Below are positions 17,815 to 29,353 of a stretch of 64,000 nucleotides of DNA, piece by piece. Made by a program: the position numbers and the translations under genes. The notes under the pieces are model-generated. The model was not told the origin of the DNA and made no database searches. It worked only from the letters and a program-made list of their open reading frames with translations. Numbering within the stretch: position 1 is the stretch's first letter; each line of letters begins with the position of its first letter. Source of the DNA: an uncultured Gammaproteobacteria bacterium (GTDB lineage Bacteria > Pseudomonadota > Gammaproteobacteria > Xanthomonadales > Xanthomonadaceae); NCBI GenBank assembly GCA_946885735.1, contig CAMPGW010000002.1, positions 13,525 to 77,524 on the forward strand. Reading direction: 5' to 3'.

Positions 17815-18417
17815 ATGTTCGACGTCCACGTCATCGAGGATCCCGCCGCCGCGGCCGCTGCGCTGGAGCCCACGCGCGCCCGCCTGCTTGCCGCGATGGC
17901 CGAGCCCGCCTCGGCCGCCACGCTGGCCAACCGCGTCGGGCTCACCCGGCAGAAGATCAACTACCACCTGCATGCCCTGGAGGCACACGGACTCGTGCGC
18001 CTGGCCGAGGAGCGCAAATGGGGCGGGCTGACCGAACGCCTGATGGTGGCGACCGCCTCGTCCTTCGTCATCGCGCCCAAGGCCCTGGGCCCGGTCGCGG
18101 CCGGCGCCGGTCGCGAGGTGGACACGCTGTCCGCCGACTACCTGGTCGCGCTGGGCGCGCGCATGGTCCGCGAAGTCGGCGCCCTGCTTCGGCGTGCGCA
18201 TGCCACCGGCAAGCGATTGGCCACGCTGTCGGTGGACACCGAAGTACGTTTCCGTTCTGCCCAGGATCGCGCTGCGTTCAGCCAGGAACTGGGCGAAGCC
18301 ATCGCCAAACTCGTAGCGAAGTACCACGACGAATCCGCCCCCGGCGGACGCGCGCATCGCCTCGTCGTCGCGGCCCATCCCCTGCCCCATGCCAACGACA
18401 GCAAGGACTCCGCATGA
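17815..18417 (+). CDS. ArsR-family winged-helix regulator
   Basis: 200 residues. The N-terminal winged helix is clear: ALEPTRARLLAAMAEPASAA, then LANRVGLTRQKINYHLHALEAHGLV as the helix-turn-helix and recognition helix, and the wing RKWGGLTERLM. The C-terminal half is a regulatory domain without visible metal-binding cysteines, so it is not a classical metal sensor. It is fused in operon (ATGA overlap) to an SRPBCC/AHSA1 protein, a very common pairing. The perfect palindrome over its own promoter predicts autorepression. The inducer is unknown. Confidence 0.88.
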   Translation: MFDVHVIEDPAAAAAALEPTRARLLAAMAEPASAATLANRVGLTRQKINYHLHALEAHGLVRLAEERKWGGLTERLMVATASSFVIAPKALGPVAAGAGREVDTLSADYLVALGARMVREVGALLRRAHATGKRLATLSVDTEVRFRSAQDRAAFSQELGEAIAKLVAKYHDESAPGGRAHRLVVAAHPLPHANDSKDSA

Positions 18418-19223
18418 ACGTGAAGCAGCAAGACGACGGCCGCCGCGCCCTCGAGGTCGAGTTCGAAGTTCCCGGCACGCCCGAGGAAGTGTGGGACGCC
18501 ATCGCCACCGGGCCCGGCATGTCGGCGTGGTTCGTGCCGACGCAATTCGAGGACCGCGACGGCAAGCCCGCCGTGATGATGTGCAACTTCGGCCAGGGCC
18601 TGCATGCCTGCGGCGCGGTCAAGACCTGGGATCCTCCGCGCAGCTGGTCGGGCGAAGGCGAGGTCTACGGCGGCTCGCCGCCGATCGCCACCGAGTGGCA
18701 CATCGAAGCCAAGGCCGGCGGCATTTGCCGCGTGCGCATGGTCCACAGCCTGTTCGCCAGCACCGACGAATGGGACGACCAGCTCGAGGGCGCGAAGGAA
18801 GGCTGGGCGGGCTTCATCAACAACCTGCGCCTGTACATGACCCACTTCCGCGGCCAGCACGGCGCCATCATGCAGGTCAGCACGCCGGTCGCGATGTCGG
18901 AGGCTGAGGCCTGGGATGCGCTGACCAGCGCGCTCGGCGTGGCCGCCGCGGGGCAGCGTTGGACCTCGCCCGCGGGCGCACCTTCGCTCGGCGGCGTCGT
19001 CGAAGTGGCGACGAAGGAACCCTTCGACGCCCTGCTGCGGCTCGACACGCCGGGGCCCGGTCTCGCGGCGCTCGGCGCCTTCACCTATCCGGGCAGCCCA
19101 ACGATGGTCGGGATGAACCTGTACCTGTATGGCGACGAAGCCGCCGCCACCGTGGCGCGCATCACGCCGCAGTGGAACGCGTGGTTCGAGGATCGCTTCA
19201 CGACGCCGGCGCCATCGACCTAG
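18414..19223 (+). CDS. SRPBCC/AHSA1-domain protein
   Basis: 269 residues; the ATG overlaps the stop of the ArsR gene (ATGA). The first ~150 residues are an AHSA1-like START-fold domain (EVPGTPEEVWDAIATGPGMSAWF, WTPPRSW-like WDPPRSW, VRMVHSLFAS, WDDQLEGAKEGWAGFINNL). The remaining ~120 residues appear to be a second related or degenerate lobe ending in ARITPQWNAWFEDRF. Such proteins bind hydrophobic ligands in a deep cavity; with an ArsR partner they usually form small ligand-responsive units. The last 26 bases overlap the convergent CPBP gene. Confidence 0.85.
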   Translation: MNVKQQDDGRRALEVEFEVPGTPEEVWDAIATGPGMSAWFVPTQFEDRDGKPAVMMCNFGQGLHACGAVKTWDPPRSWSGEGEVYGGSPPIATEWHIEAKAGGICRVRMVHSLFASTDEWDDQLEGAKEGWAGFINNLRLYMTHFRGQHGAIMQVSTPVAMSEAEAWDALTSALGVAAAGQRWTSPAGAPSLGGVVEVATKEPFDALLRLDTPGPGLAALGAFTYPGSPTMVGMNLYLYGDEAAATVARITPQWNAWFEDRFTTPAPST

Positions 19224-20115
19224 GGTTCGCGCGACGCCGGCCCGCCCACCAGCGCATGGCGATCAGCGCCGCCAGGAACAGCGCGACGCACAGCACGCTG
19301 CCCTCCGGCCCCTCGGCGCCGCCCGTCAGCGCATCGGCGCCCTGCGGACGCAGCGCGACGACCAGCGCCGGCAGGTTCGCGTCAATGCCGGTGACGGGCA
19401 GCTCGAAGGCGGTGGCGAGCCACCAGTTCCATCCCGCGTGCCAGCCCATGGCACCCCAGATGCTGCCGGCGCGCAGCACCCAGGCGCAGGCGAACAGCGA
19501 GAACAGGAAGGTGCTCGCGGTGACGCGCGGTGGCTGTTGCGGCCCGTAGTGCAGCAGGCAGAACACCAGCGACACCACCAGCACCGCCACCATGACGTTG
19601 CTCCTGCGCGCCAGCACCGACAACAGCCAGCCGCGGAAGATGATCTCCTCCGTGCCGGCCTGGAAGATGAAGCCCGCCAGCAGCAGCGCGATGTGCCAGA
19701 GGCTGCGCGGCTCGCGCCAGGCGGGGCCGATGCCAGCGGCCTCCAGTCCTCCGCCCGCCCAGATCGCGAAGACGAGCAGGCAGATCATCGCCACGCCCAC
19801 GCCCAGGCCGTGCATGAAGGGCTTCATCGGCGCGGGACCGTTCAGCCCGATGCTGGCGAGCGATCGGCCTTCCACGAGGCGCACCCAGGCGAGCACGGCC
19901 AGCAGGGTTGGCGCGAAACCCAGCCACAGCAAGGCATGCAGGCCGGCGATGCCGATCGGATCGCCACGGGGCGTGGACCACTGCTGCGCCTGCATCCATC
20001 CGTCCATGGCGATGACGGGCGCCGCGACGAAGAAGATCAGCAGGATCGGCGACAACCAGGCCCAGGGCAGCCACCCACGGGCCACTTCGGGCGAGAACAG
20101 GGCAACGGAGGACAC
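19198..20115 (-). CDS. CPBP-family intramembrane glutamic endopeptidase
   Basis: 305 residues with about eight hydrophobic segments. The conserved CPBP (Abi/CAAX protease) motifs are present in order: GTEEIIFRGWLLSVL with the Glu-Glu and Arg near residue 157, LVFCLLHYGP with the His, and GWHAGWNWW with the His/Asn pair. In eukaryotes (Rce1) this family cleaves prenylated proteins; bacterial members often process peptides or confer self-immunity to bacteriocins. No bacteriocin genes are next to it. The 144 bases upstream, before the Calx-beta gene, probably hold its promoter. Confidence 0.88.
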   Translation of the reverse strand: MSSVALFSPEVARGWLPWAWLSPILLIFFVAAPVIAMDGWMQAQQWSTPRGDPIGIAGLHALLWLGFAPTLLAVLAWVRLVEGRSLASIGLNGPAPMKPFMHGLGVGVAMICLLVFAIWAGGGLEAAGIGPAWREPRSLWHIALLLAGFIFQAGTEEIIFRGWLLSVLARRSNVMVAVLVVSLVFCLLHYGPQQPPRVTASTFLFSLFACAWVLRAGSIWGAMGWHAGWNWWLATAFELPVTGIDANLPALVVALRPQGADALTGGAEGPEGSVLCVALFLAALIAMRWWAGRRRANPRSMAPAS

Positions 20116-20259
20116 GCGGCGCTCCTGCGTGGGGTGACCGGTGCAGCGTGCCCCTGCGGCCGCACGCGCCGCCAGCTGGATGCGACCAAGCAGCCTTTGC
20201 CGCCGACGAAGCCTGTCGAGGCGACGATGAACGCGGCGCAGAAATCCGCGACCCGGACT

Positions 20260-23200
20260 TCAGTGGGTGCGCAGGAAGAGGATCACCGGGTCGCGATCGG
20301 CAATGCGCACCGGAACGCGTGCATCGCCGTGGTTGTCCTCGCCGAAGTCGGCGTTGATGCGAGCCATCTCGACGCGGGCCTCGAAGGCTGGCTCCAACAG
20401 ATCCTGACTCACCAGCACCTTGTCGGCTGCAATCGGCCGGCCATCGCGCACCGCCGAATATCGTTCAACGGCTGGCAGCCGCGCGCCAAGGTCGACCAGT
20501 TCCGGCTCAACGGCCAGTGCGTCGACATCACCCATCACCACCAGTGGCAGGCCAGGTTGCGCGCGACGATGGCTCCGGATCACGTCGGCCAAGGCGTCGG
20601 CCTGCGCGGCGCGCCGGGCGCGCACGTACTCGCTTCGCGATGGCCAGCCATGCGCCTCGCGACCCGGGGCGCCCGCAGCATGCGCGACCAGCACCGCAAG
20701 GTCGAGCGAGCTCCCATCGGCCGCATTGATACGCGCGTGCACGAGCAGGGGCGCAGCGTCGAACAGCGGCTCACGGCCGCCGTCGCGCCAGCCAAATATC
20801 TCCGAATGCGCCTGGGCAGTGGCCGACCGCACCTCGACCCGCGCAACGCCAGGCCGCACCGTCGCCGTGCTCGCGAGCACGCCCAGGCCGCGGCCCCCGG
20901 GCACCGATTCATCCACCAACGCCACGTAATCCGGGTCCCCTGCGCAACTGCCAGGGAACAGCAGATTGCCTGCGCGGCTGTTCACGGCCGCGGCGATGTC
21001 TCCGAGCACGTCAGGGTTCTCGATTCCATGGACACCCAGGATGGCCGGGCTGCGGGCATACGCGCAGATCGCGTTCGCGGTCTTGGCCAGTCGGGTCGCG
21101 TAGGCCCCGGGCGACATCACTGGTTCGCCGGTCGCGCGCGAGCTGTCGAAGAAGCGTCGGACATCCATGCTTCCCAGCGCGACTTCGGATGCACCCGCGC
21201 CCGCGACGGCTGTCGGACGCGCCCGCGAGGCAATGCGGATCGCCGCCCTCGGGTCGGGCAGCAGTTCGAAGCCGCCTCCGCCCTGGCGCAGCACGCCCAC
21301 CAGTCCGCTGACGATGTCGCCGGCGTCGGCCGACAGGGCGGGTGCGCCAGGCTGGCCCGTAGACACGATCTGCAGCCGATGCGCAGCGCCCTCGCCATCC
21401 CGGACCGAAGCATGGAATCGACCGTCGCTGCGTACGCGGCTGCTACGCTCGTCGATGCTGCCGCCGGAGGCGGCGAGAACGGTCAACGGCGAACCCGAAA
21501 CCCGCATGCCTTCCAACGGCTCGAGGGAAGATGCGGTCGCCGCGGGCGCTCCGGTGCCGTCGACTAGTGCGACCGGTCGGGGCAAGGCCCGCTCGCGGCC
21601 GGTCACCTTCACGGCGTCCGCAATCAAGGTCGTCAGCAGGGCGTCGGGGCTTCCGACGGACGAAACCTCCTGCACGACACCCGATACCTGGACCGCATCG
21701 CCTACGGCAACGTTCGAACCTTGCCTCGACACGAACAGGCCTTCGGCCGTCGCCGCGTAGGCGTCCTGCTGGTCGTGCCTTGATTGCAGGAAGAACCCGC
21801 CACGCGCAAGCGCGGTGACGACCCCTTCCGTACGCACCGCCTTGCCGACAAGAGGCGACGTGGCGCCGCTTCCCTGGATGTCAGCGATGGAAGCCACCGC
21901 GGGCGCGTCGTCATCCTCGATCGTGGCGAAGGCCAGGCCGCCTGCCCAGGCACCGCGGACGATGCTGAGCGAAACCGCGAAGGTCTCATCGGCTTCGACC
22001 ACGTCATCACCGATGATTGGAACCTCGAACACGGCCCGCGACCGCCCCGGATCCATCAGGCGGTCGACCTGGCTTGTCGCCACGAAGTCCTCGCCGGGCG
22101 TGGCCGTGCCGGCGGTCGTGGCGATGTTGTACAGGATCGCCCTTGATACGGGGTGGGACAGCGATACCACGAAGGTCGCCGTACGCCTGCCGTCGTCGCC
22201 CTCCTCGATGGTCACTCCATCCACGGAAAGCGTGGGCCAGTCGTTGTCCAGAATGAGTCCGCGGCCCTGGGCCTTGGCCACGGGCGCGCCAACGACGTTG
22301 CGCAGGTTGACGGTGAATGCCTCGTCGAGTTCAGTCTCCTCGTCGCCCTTCACCAATACCTCGAAGGTGGTCGAGGCCTGCCCCGCCGGGATGGTCAGTC
22401 CGACAAGGGACGTGGAGACGAAATCCACGTCCGGCGCGGCGGTGCCGTAGTCGGTGACCACGTCGAAGGTGACATCGGTCGCGCTCACCTTCGACAGGTA
22501 GACGCTGAAAATCATCGGCCAATCCAGGCCGGGATTGCGCTCGCTGGTTTCGGAATTGGAAACCGACAGCGCCGGCAACGCGTCGTCGTTGACGATCGTC
22601 CCAATGGCCGTGTCCTTGCCGAGCTTGGCACCGCTGATGCCGTCGATCTTCAGGCAGAACTGCTCGTCGGGCTCGTAGTTGGTGTCGCCGCGCACGCTCA
22701 CGTAAAAGTTGCCGCCACCCCCTGAGGTCGAGACCTGCACGTTCGTTCCCGAGGCGGACGTGTAGTCACCGGGCTGGTAAGGGAACGCGACGTCGGGCTG
22801 GGCCGTGCCACCGCAGGACTCGGTGTGGTAGCTGACGTTGATGCCGACCTTGGACGCGCGGTCGAGCGTATACGGGAACGCCAGGTAGGCGAAGCCCGAG
22901 TCACCCTCCACCACGGACGCGTCGCCGATGGAGAACGTGGACGGGCCCAGGTCGTCGTTGATGATGGTGCCGATCGCGTGGGTATCGCCGGGTTGTGCCC
23001 CATTGAGCTGGGTCACGTCCACGCAGAACGTCTCGTCCTCCTCCTGCTCGAGATCGCCGTTCACGGACACGCTGACGGTCATCGTCGTTGCAAAAGCGGG
23101 GAACTGCTTCAAGGTCGTGTCGCCTGGCCGGGAATAGTCCCCTCCGCTGACGGTGGCCGTTCCGTCGCACGCGGTCAGCATGAAGTTGACGGCACCCTCT

Positions 23201-24450
23201 ACGGTGTTGGACAGCGTCACCAGGAACTGCATGCTGGTGTTGCCGGCGTCGCCCTCCAGCACGGAGGCATCGCTGATGGATACCGTGGCGTCGTCGTTGG
23301 GTATGGTCACCACGCCGTGCGGATCGGCGTACTGCACGGCCGCGTTGACGATGTTGGAGAGCGTCAACACGAAGCGTTCGTTGCTCTCGGGCGTGGTGTC
23401 GCCGAACACCGTGACAGAGAATGCCTTGCCGGTCTGGCCGGCGGCGATCGTCTGCCCGACCAGCGACAGGGCCTGGTAGTCGCTGCCCGCCGTGGCGCTG
23501 CTGTCCTCGGTACAGATGTCGAAGGTGACGGTGCTGGCCGCCGCCTTGGTCAGGCTCACGTAGAAGGTGACGACCTTTGACCCGTTGCTACCCTCCTGGG
23601 CGTAGGCATCGCCGACGGAGATCTTCACCGAACTGACGCTGTCGTCGTTGCCGATCGTGCCGGTGGCCTGGCTGCGGCCCAGCACGGCGCCCGCCACGTT
23701 CGAAAGGTTCACCTGGAAACTTTCGTCACGCTCCGGGCTGGTGTCGCCAGCGATCGTGACCGACACGGTCTTCGACAATTGCCCGGCCGGGATCACCTGG
23801 CCGGCGAGGCTGAGGGCCGTGTAGTCGCTGCCAGCCGATGCCGTGCCGTTGGCGGTAGCCACGCTGAAGTTGACGTCGCCCGCCGCTGGCTGCGACAGCT
23901 GGACGGTGAAGTTGGCGATCTTGCTTCCCCCGCTGCCCTCGGCGATCCACAGGTCGCCCACCATCAGGGTCGGGGCGGCGCCGGCATCGTCGTTGACGAT
24001 CGTGCCGATACCCACGCCCTTCCCCACGGTGGCGTTGCTCACCGCCTCGAGCAGCACCTGAAAGCTCTCGTCGGTCTCCAGCACCGTGTCGCCGAAGATG
24101 ACCAGGTCCAGCGCCAGGCTGGTCTGCCCGGCGGGAATGGTGCGCGGCGAGGAGTAGAAGTGCTGGAAATCGTCGTTGCCGATCGCGCCGACTTCGGCGG
24201 TGCCAACCATGAAACCGACGTCCACCGTGGTCGGTTCGGACAGGCTGACGGTGAAAACGGCGTTCTTGGCGACGCCATCGCCCTCGGCAATGGTGACGTC
24301 GTCGATGTTGATCGTCGGCACGACCAGCGCTTCGACCCGGGTGTCGGTGGCCGCGCGCGCGGGGGCGGTGGCGACGAAGCCGACGGCAAGGGCAAGTATG
24401 AACAGCCGGGCGAAAGCGCGAGGTACGGAACCAACGACGAGGTGCGGCAT
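20260..24450 (-). CDS. Secreted Calx-beta repeat protein with degenerate nuclease-like C-terminus
   Basis: 1396 residues from the ATG at 24450, the start that places a signal peptide (LFILALAVGFVATAPARA) at the N-terminus. Residues ~44-838 hold seven Calx-beta domains of ~110-124 residues, each ending in a variant of GTIVNDD; these bind calcium in other proteins. Residues ~840-1080 resemble the OB-fold region of ExeM/NucH-type extracellular nucleases. Residues ~1093-1396 resemble the endonuclease/exonuclease/phosphatase domain, but key positions differ: VHGIEN for the usual MEIEN, GDVDA for GDxNA, and ADRDPV for SDHDPV. Activity is therefore doubtful; a surface adhesin role is possible. Confidence 0.85.
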   Translation of the reverse strand: MPHLVVGSVPRAFARLFILALAVGFVATAPARAATDTRVEALVVPTINIDDVTIAEGDGVAKNAVFTVSLSEPTTVDVGFMVGTAEVGAIGNDDFQHFYSSPRTIPAGQTSLALDLVIFGDTVLETDESFQVLLEAVSNATVGKGVGIGTIVNDDAGAAPTLMVGDLWIAEGSGGSKIANFTVQLSQPAAGDVNFSVATANGTASAGSDYTALSLAGQVIPAGQLSKTVSVTIAGDTSPERDESFQVNLSNVAGAVLGRSQATGTIGNDDSVSSVKISVGDAYAQEGSNGSKVVTFYVSLTKAAASTVTFDICTEDSSATAGSDYQALSLVGQTIAAGQTGKAFSVTVFGDTTPESNERFVLTLSNIVNAAVQYADPHGVVTIPNDDATVSISDASVLEGDAGNTSMQFLVTLSNTVEGAVNFMLTACDGTATVSGGDYSRPGDTTLKQFPAFATTMTVSVSVNGDLEQEEDETFCVDVTQLNGAQPGDTHAIGTIINDDLGPSTFSIGDASVVEGDSGFAYLAFPYTLDRASKVGINVSYHTESCGGTAQPDVAFPYQPGDYTSASGTNVQVSTSGGGGNFYVSVRGDTNYEPDEQFCLKIDGISGAKLGKDTAIGTIVNDDALPALSVSNSETSERNPGLDWPMIFSVYLSKVSATDVTFDVVTDYGTAAPDVDFVSTSLVGLTIPAGQASTTFEVLVKGDEETELDEAFTVNLRNVVGAPVAKAQGRGLILDNDWPTLSVDGVTIEEGDDGRRTATFVVSLSHPVSRAILYNIATTAGTATPGEDFVATSQVDRLMDPGRSRAVFEVPIIGDDVVEADETFAVSLSIVRGAWAGGLAFATIEDDDAPAVASIADIQGSGATSPLVGKAVRTEGVVTALARGGFFLQSRHDQQDAYAATAEGLFVSRQGSNVAVGDAVQVSGVVQEVSSVGSPDALLTTLIADAVKVTGRERALPRPVALVDGTGAPAATASSLEPLEGMRVSGSPLTVLAASGGSIDERSSRVRSDGRFHASVRDGEGAAHRLQIVSTGQPGAPALSADAGDIVSGLVGVLRQGGGGFELLPDPRAAIRIASRARPTAVAGAGASEVALGSMDVRRFFDSSRATGEPVMSPGAYATRLAKTANAICAYARSPAILGVHGIENPDVLGDIAAAVNSRAGNLLFPGSCAGDPDYVALVDESVPGGRGLGVLASTATVRPGVARVEVRSATAQAHSEIFGWRDGGREPLFDAAPLLVHARINAADGSSLDLAVLVAHAAGAPGREAHGWPSRSEYVRARRAAQADALADVIRSHRRAQPGLPLVVMGDVDALAVEPELVDLGARLPAVERYSAVRDGRPIAADKVLVSQDLLEPAFEARVEMARINADFGEDNHGDARVPVRIADRDPVILFLRTH
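20260..24450 (-). repeat. Tandem Calx-beta coding repeats
   Basis: Seven in-frame repeats of roughly 330-370 bases occupy about 21930-24320 of this gene. Repeat ends are marked by the codons for TIVNDD, TIGNDD, TIPNDD, TIINDD, TIVNDD, LILDND and TIEDDD. The units are diverged from each other, so recent expansion is not evident. Confidence 0.75.
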
Positions 24451-24721
24451 GGATGTCCAGATAGCGGCGCCCGATGGCCAGCCATGACCCGTGTCCCCGG
24501 CCAGGTCTGGAACGACTGCAGGCGACTGCCCCCGCATGCCCCGCGATTGTGCGGAGGATTGCGTTTCCCGGTCAATCGCAAAGGCAATCGGAAATAGTTC
24601 ACATAACGGCATTGGTCACGATGACCTTTGTCACTTCACCCTGCGCACACACGCGCCCCACCCTAGCGCCACCCCGTGCCGCGATGCTTGCCGGGATTCC
24701 CGAATCCCGACGCGAGCCGCC

Positions 24722-25629
<908 letters not shown>

Positions 25630-25633
<4 letters not shown>

Positions 25634-28600
25634 AGCTGGGAACGATCTTCGCCTTCGAGTTCGCCTACCAGCTGCGCCGCCCGGCGACCTGGCTGTTCTT
25701 CGCGATGCTGTTCTTCATTGCATGGAGCATCATCCAGTCCAACTACGTGCCGGATGCGCGCGACGGCTGGCTGCTGCTGAACGTGCCGCTGGTGATCGCC
25801 TCGACCACGGTGGTCGCCAGCATGCTGTGGCTGTTCCTCGCCGCGTCCGTCGCCGGCGAGGCCGCGGCCCGTGACGTCGAGTCCGGCCTGCACCCGCTGA
25901 GCTTCAGCGCGCCGGTGCCGAAACTCCAGTACCTGGCCGGGCGCTTCCTGGCGGCGTACGCACTCAATGCGTTGATCCTGCTGGCCGTGCCCGCGGGCAT
26001 GTTGCTGGGCATGCTCTGGCCCGACGTGGAGCCGGAGCTTCGCGGTCCGTGGCGGCTGGAGGCCTTCCTGCTCGCCTATTTCCTCATTGCCCTGCCCAAC
26101 GCCTTTATCGCCACGGCGGTCCAGTTCTGCTTCGCGGCCCTGAGCCGCCGCAGCATCGTCAGCTACTTCGGCAGCGTGCTGCTGTTCTTCGCGTCCATGG
26201 GACTGGCCGCGTTCGTCTCGGTGGTGTTCGAGCAGCGGGACCTGGCGCGCGTCCTCGATCCGGTCGGCATGATCGCCATCGTCAGCGGCTTGACCGACAC
26301 CTGGACCACGCATGAGGTCAACACCCGCCTGGTCGGATTGCAGCCGGTGGTGCTGGTGAATCGTCTGTTCTGGATCGTCGTGGGCGCGCTGGTGTTGGCA
26401 TTCACCTACCGGCGATTCCGCCTGGCGCATCCCGCGGAGCGCGGTCGCCTTGGGCGTCGCGCGAAGCAGCGTGCCGTGGCCAACGACGAATCGGTGCAAA
26501 AACCGGCATCCGCCCCCGTGCGATCTCCTGCCACGGCGGTCGCCGTGCGCAGCTTCGGCGGCGTGTCGCAATGGCGCCAGTTGCTCGCCGTCACCGGCCG
26601 CTCGCTGCGCTCGCTCGCGCGCGGCTGGACCGTGTTCGCGCCCCTCGGCGTGGTCGGCTTCCTGACCTGCGTCGTGCTTTCGGCCAACATGGAATTCATG
26701 GGCGTGCCGCTGCTGCCGCGCGCCGAATACCTGCTCGGCTACATCACTTCGGCGCTGGCCAATCCCGCCAACCGCCTGTGGATGATCGTTCCCCTGCTGA
26801 TGATCTTCTACGCTGGCGAGCTGGTGTGGGCCGATCGCGATGCCCGCATGGGCGAGATCAGCGGCGCGGCGCCGGTGCCGGAATGGGTGTTCTTCGTCGC
26901 CAAGTTCCTGGCGCTGGCGGTGGTGCTGGTGGCATGGATGCTGGTGCTCGGCGGCGCGGCGATGCTCAGCCAGTCGATCCTGGGCTACGCACACCACGAG
27001 CCCGCCGTCTTCGCGAAGGTCCTGCTCGGCCTGCAACTGCCCGACTACCTGCTGTTCGCCCTGCTCGCCCTCTCGGTCCACACCCTCATCAACCACAAGC
27101 AGCTCGGCACCCTGGCCGCGCTGGTGATGTACGGGGCGATCGCATTCGCGCCGCTGCTCGGCCTGGAACACAAGTTGCTGGTCTTCGGCGCCAGCCCGGC
27201 CTGGTCGTACTCGGACATCCGCGGCTTCGGCGACTCGCTGGCGCCGTGGCTGGCGTTCAAGGCCTACTGGTTCGCCTGGGCCCTCGTGTTGGCCGTGCTG
27301 GCGCGGCTGGCCTGGGTGCGCGGTCGGGAATCGGATGCGGGCGCGCGGCTGAAGCTCGCGCGGGCGCGGCTGACGCGTCCCACGGTTTTCGCCGGCGTGC
27401 TGGCCGCGACGGTGGTGCTGGGCGTCGGCGGCTTCATCTTCTACAACACCAACGTGCTGAACGCCTATCAGCCGCAGGCCATGCGCCTGGCTCGCCAGGC
27501 CGAGTACGAACGCCTGTACGCACGCTACGCCGACGTGCCGCAACCGCGGGTGGCCAAGTCCACCATGCGCGTGGAGATTTACCCGGAACGGCGCGCCGCG
27601 CAGTTCAGCGGCAGCTTCCGGCTGGAGAACTCCACCGCGCAGGCCGTCGACACGCTGCACGTCGCCACCTCCACCGGCGTCGGTGTCGAGACGCGCCGTC
27701 TCGACTTCGACCGGCCGGCAAGACCCGTCGTCAGCGACGCCATCCTGGGCCACCGCATCTACAAGCTCGAGACGCCGCTGCGGCCGGGCGAATCCATGCA
27801 GCTGCGCTACGAGGTCCGGCTCGCGCCGCGCGGCTTCGGCAACGGCGGCGCCAACGAGTCCGTCGCCGCCAACGGCAGCTGGCTGATCGCCCTCGCCTAC
27901 GTTCCCTCCATCGGCTACCAACCGGTGCGCGAACTGCGCGCGGCGGGCGACCGGCTGACGCAGGGCCTGCCCGCGCGTCCGCTCGTGCCCAGGCTGGAGG
28001 ACGAGAAACAGCGCAAGGGCGCCCCCGGCGACGTCGGGATGCAGTTCGAGGCCATCGTCGGCACCGCCGGCGACCAGGTCGCCGTCGCGCCCGGCCAGCT
28101 GCGCCGCAGTTGGCGCGAGAACGGCCGGCGCTATTTCCACTACGCCACGCAGGCGCCCATCGGCGTCGACGTGCAGTTCTACTCGGCCCGCTACGCCCTG
28201 CGCCGCGAGCACTGCCACGGCGTGGACCTCGGGATCTACCACCACCCGACGCACGCCAATATCGTCGACGCCAGCGCACGCAGCGCCTGTGCCGCACTCG
28301 GGCTCTACGGCCGCCTGTTCGGTCCGTATGCCAACGAATCCCTGCATCTGGTCGAGGTCTCCGAGCGCGGCATCGGCGCGCACTCCGAGCCGAGCCTGGT
28401 GGACTACGGCGACGGTTTCTCGTTGTTGAACCCAGCCGCGAAGGATGGCGACCTGGACCTCGTCAGCGCCGTCACCGCGCACGAGGTCGCGCACCAATGG
28501 TGGGGCGGCAACCGCTTCCGCCCCGCCCACGTGGAAGGCGCCGGCCTGCTGATCGAGAGCATGGCCACCTACTCCGCCTTGCAGGTGGTGGAAGCCACGC

Positions 28601-29262
28601 TCGGCGCGGCGCAACGCGACGCCTACCTGGGCATGATGCGCGACCAGTACCAGGTGCCGAAGTCGCTGGCGATGCCGCCGCTCCTGCGCGCCACCGAGCA
28701 GTTCCTCAACTACCGCAAGGGACCGCTGGCGCTGCATGCGCTGAGCCAATACGTCGGCCGCGAGCAGGTCAACCTCGCCCTGCGCCGGCTGCTCGACACG
28801 CACCCGCGCGGAAGCGCGAAGCTGGCGACCACGCTCGACCTCTATCGCGAGCTGCAGGCCGTCACGCCGACGCGGCATCGCGGCCTGCTGCACGACCTGT
28901 TCGCCGCCAACACCTATTGGGAACTCGCGGCCACGCAAGCGTCGAAGAAGCGGCTCGCCGACGGCCGCTGGCAGCTCACCCTGGACCTGCGCGCACGCAA
29001 ACTGGTGGTGGACGAAACCGGCGCCGAACAGGACCGGCCACTGGACGAGTGGGTCGAGATCGGCGTCTACCCCGGCGCGACGCAGCGGCTGGAGAACCGG
29101 CAGGTAGTCGTCGGCAAGCCCATGTACCTGCGCAAGCACCGCGTGACCCGGGCGGACGAGACGATCACCGTCGTGGTGCCGGACGAGCCGGGACACGTGG
29201 GCGTGGACCCGCGATCGCTGCTGATCGACCTGCGGCCTCGGGACAACTTCGTGGAGCCGTAA
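25630..29262 (+). CDS. ABC permease fused to M1-family aminopeptidase domain
   Basis: 1210 residues; the ATG overlaps the ATPase stop. Residues ~1-600 contain two blocks of six or more membrane segments, the second preceded by a soluble linker, i.e. a duplicated ABC-2 permease. After a final membrane segment (VFAGVLAATVVLGVGGFIFY near 590) the rest is an M1-like metallopeptidase: an N-terminal beta domain, then VTAHEVAHQWWGGNRF near residue 950 with HExxH and GAGLLIESMATYSAL, whose Glu is the third zinc ligand. The spacing from the second His to that Glu is 20 residues, slightly longer than in classical M1. The peptidase should face the periplasm. Similar fusions are known in Xanthomonadaceae and Bacteroidetes. 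Confidence 0.9.
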
Positions 29263-29353
29263 GGCCTCGCCCCCGAGGGCTTGGCATCCCCTCCGATTTC
29301 ATCGGAAGATGGCCCGGCCGGCGGACCGCTCGGCGCCGGGCAAGGGGAGCCTG

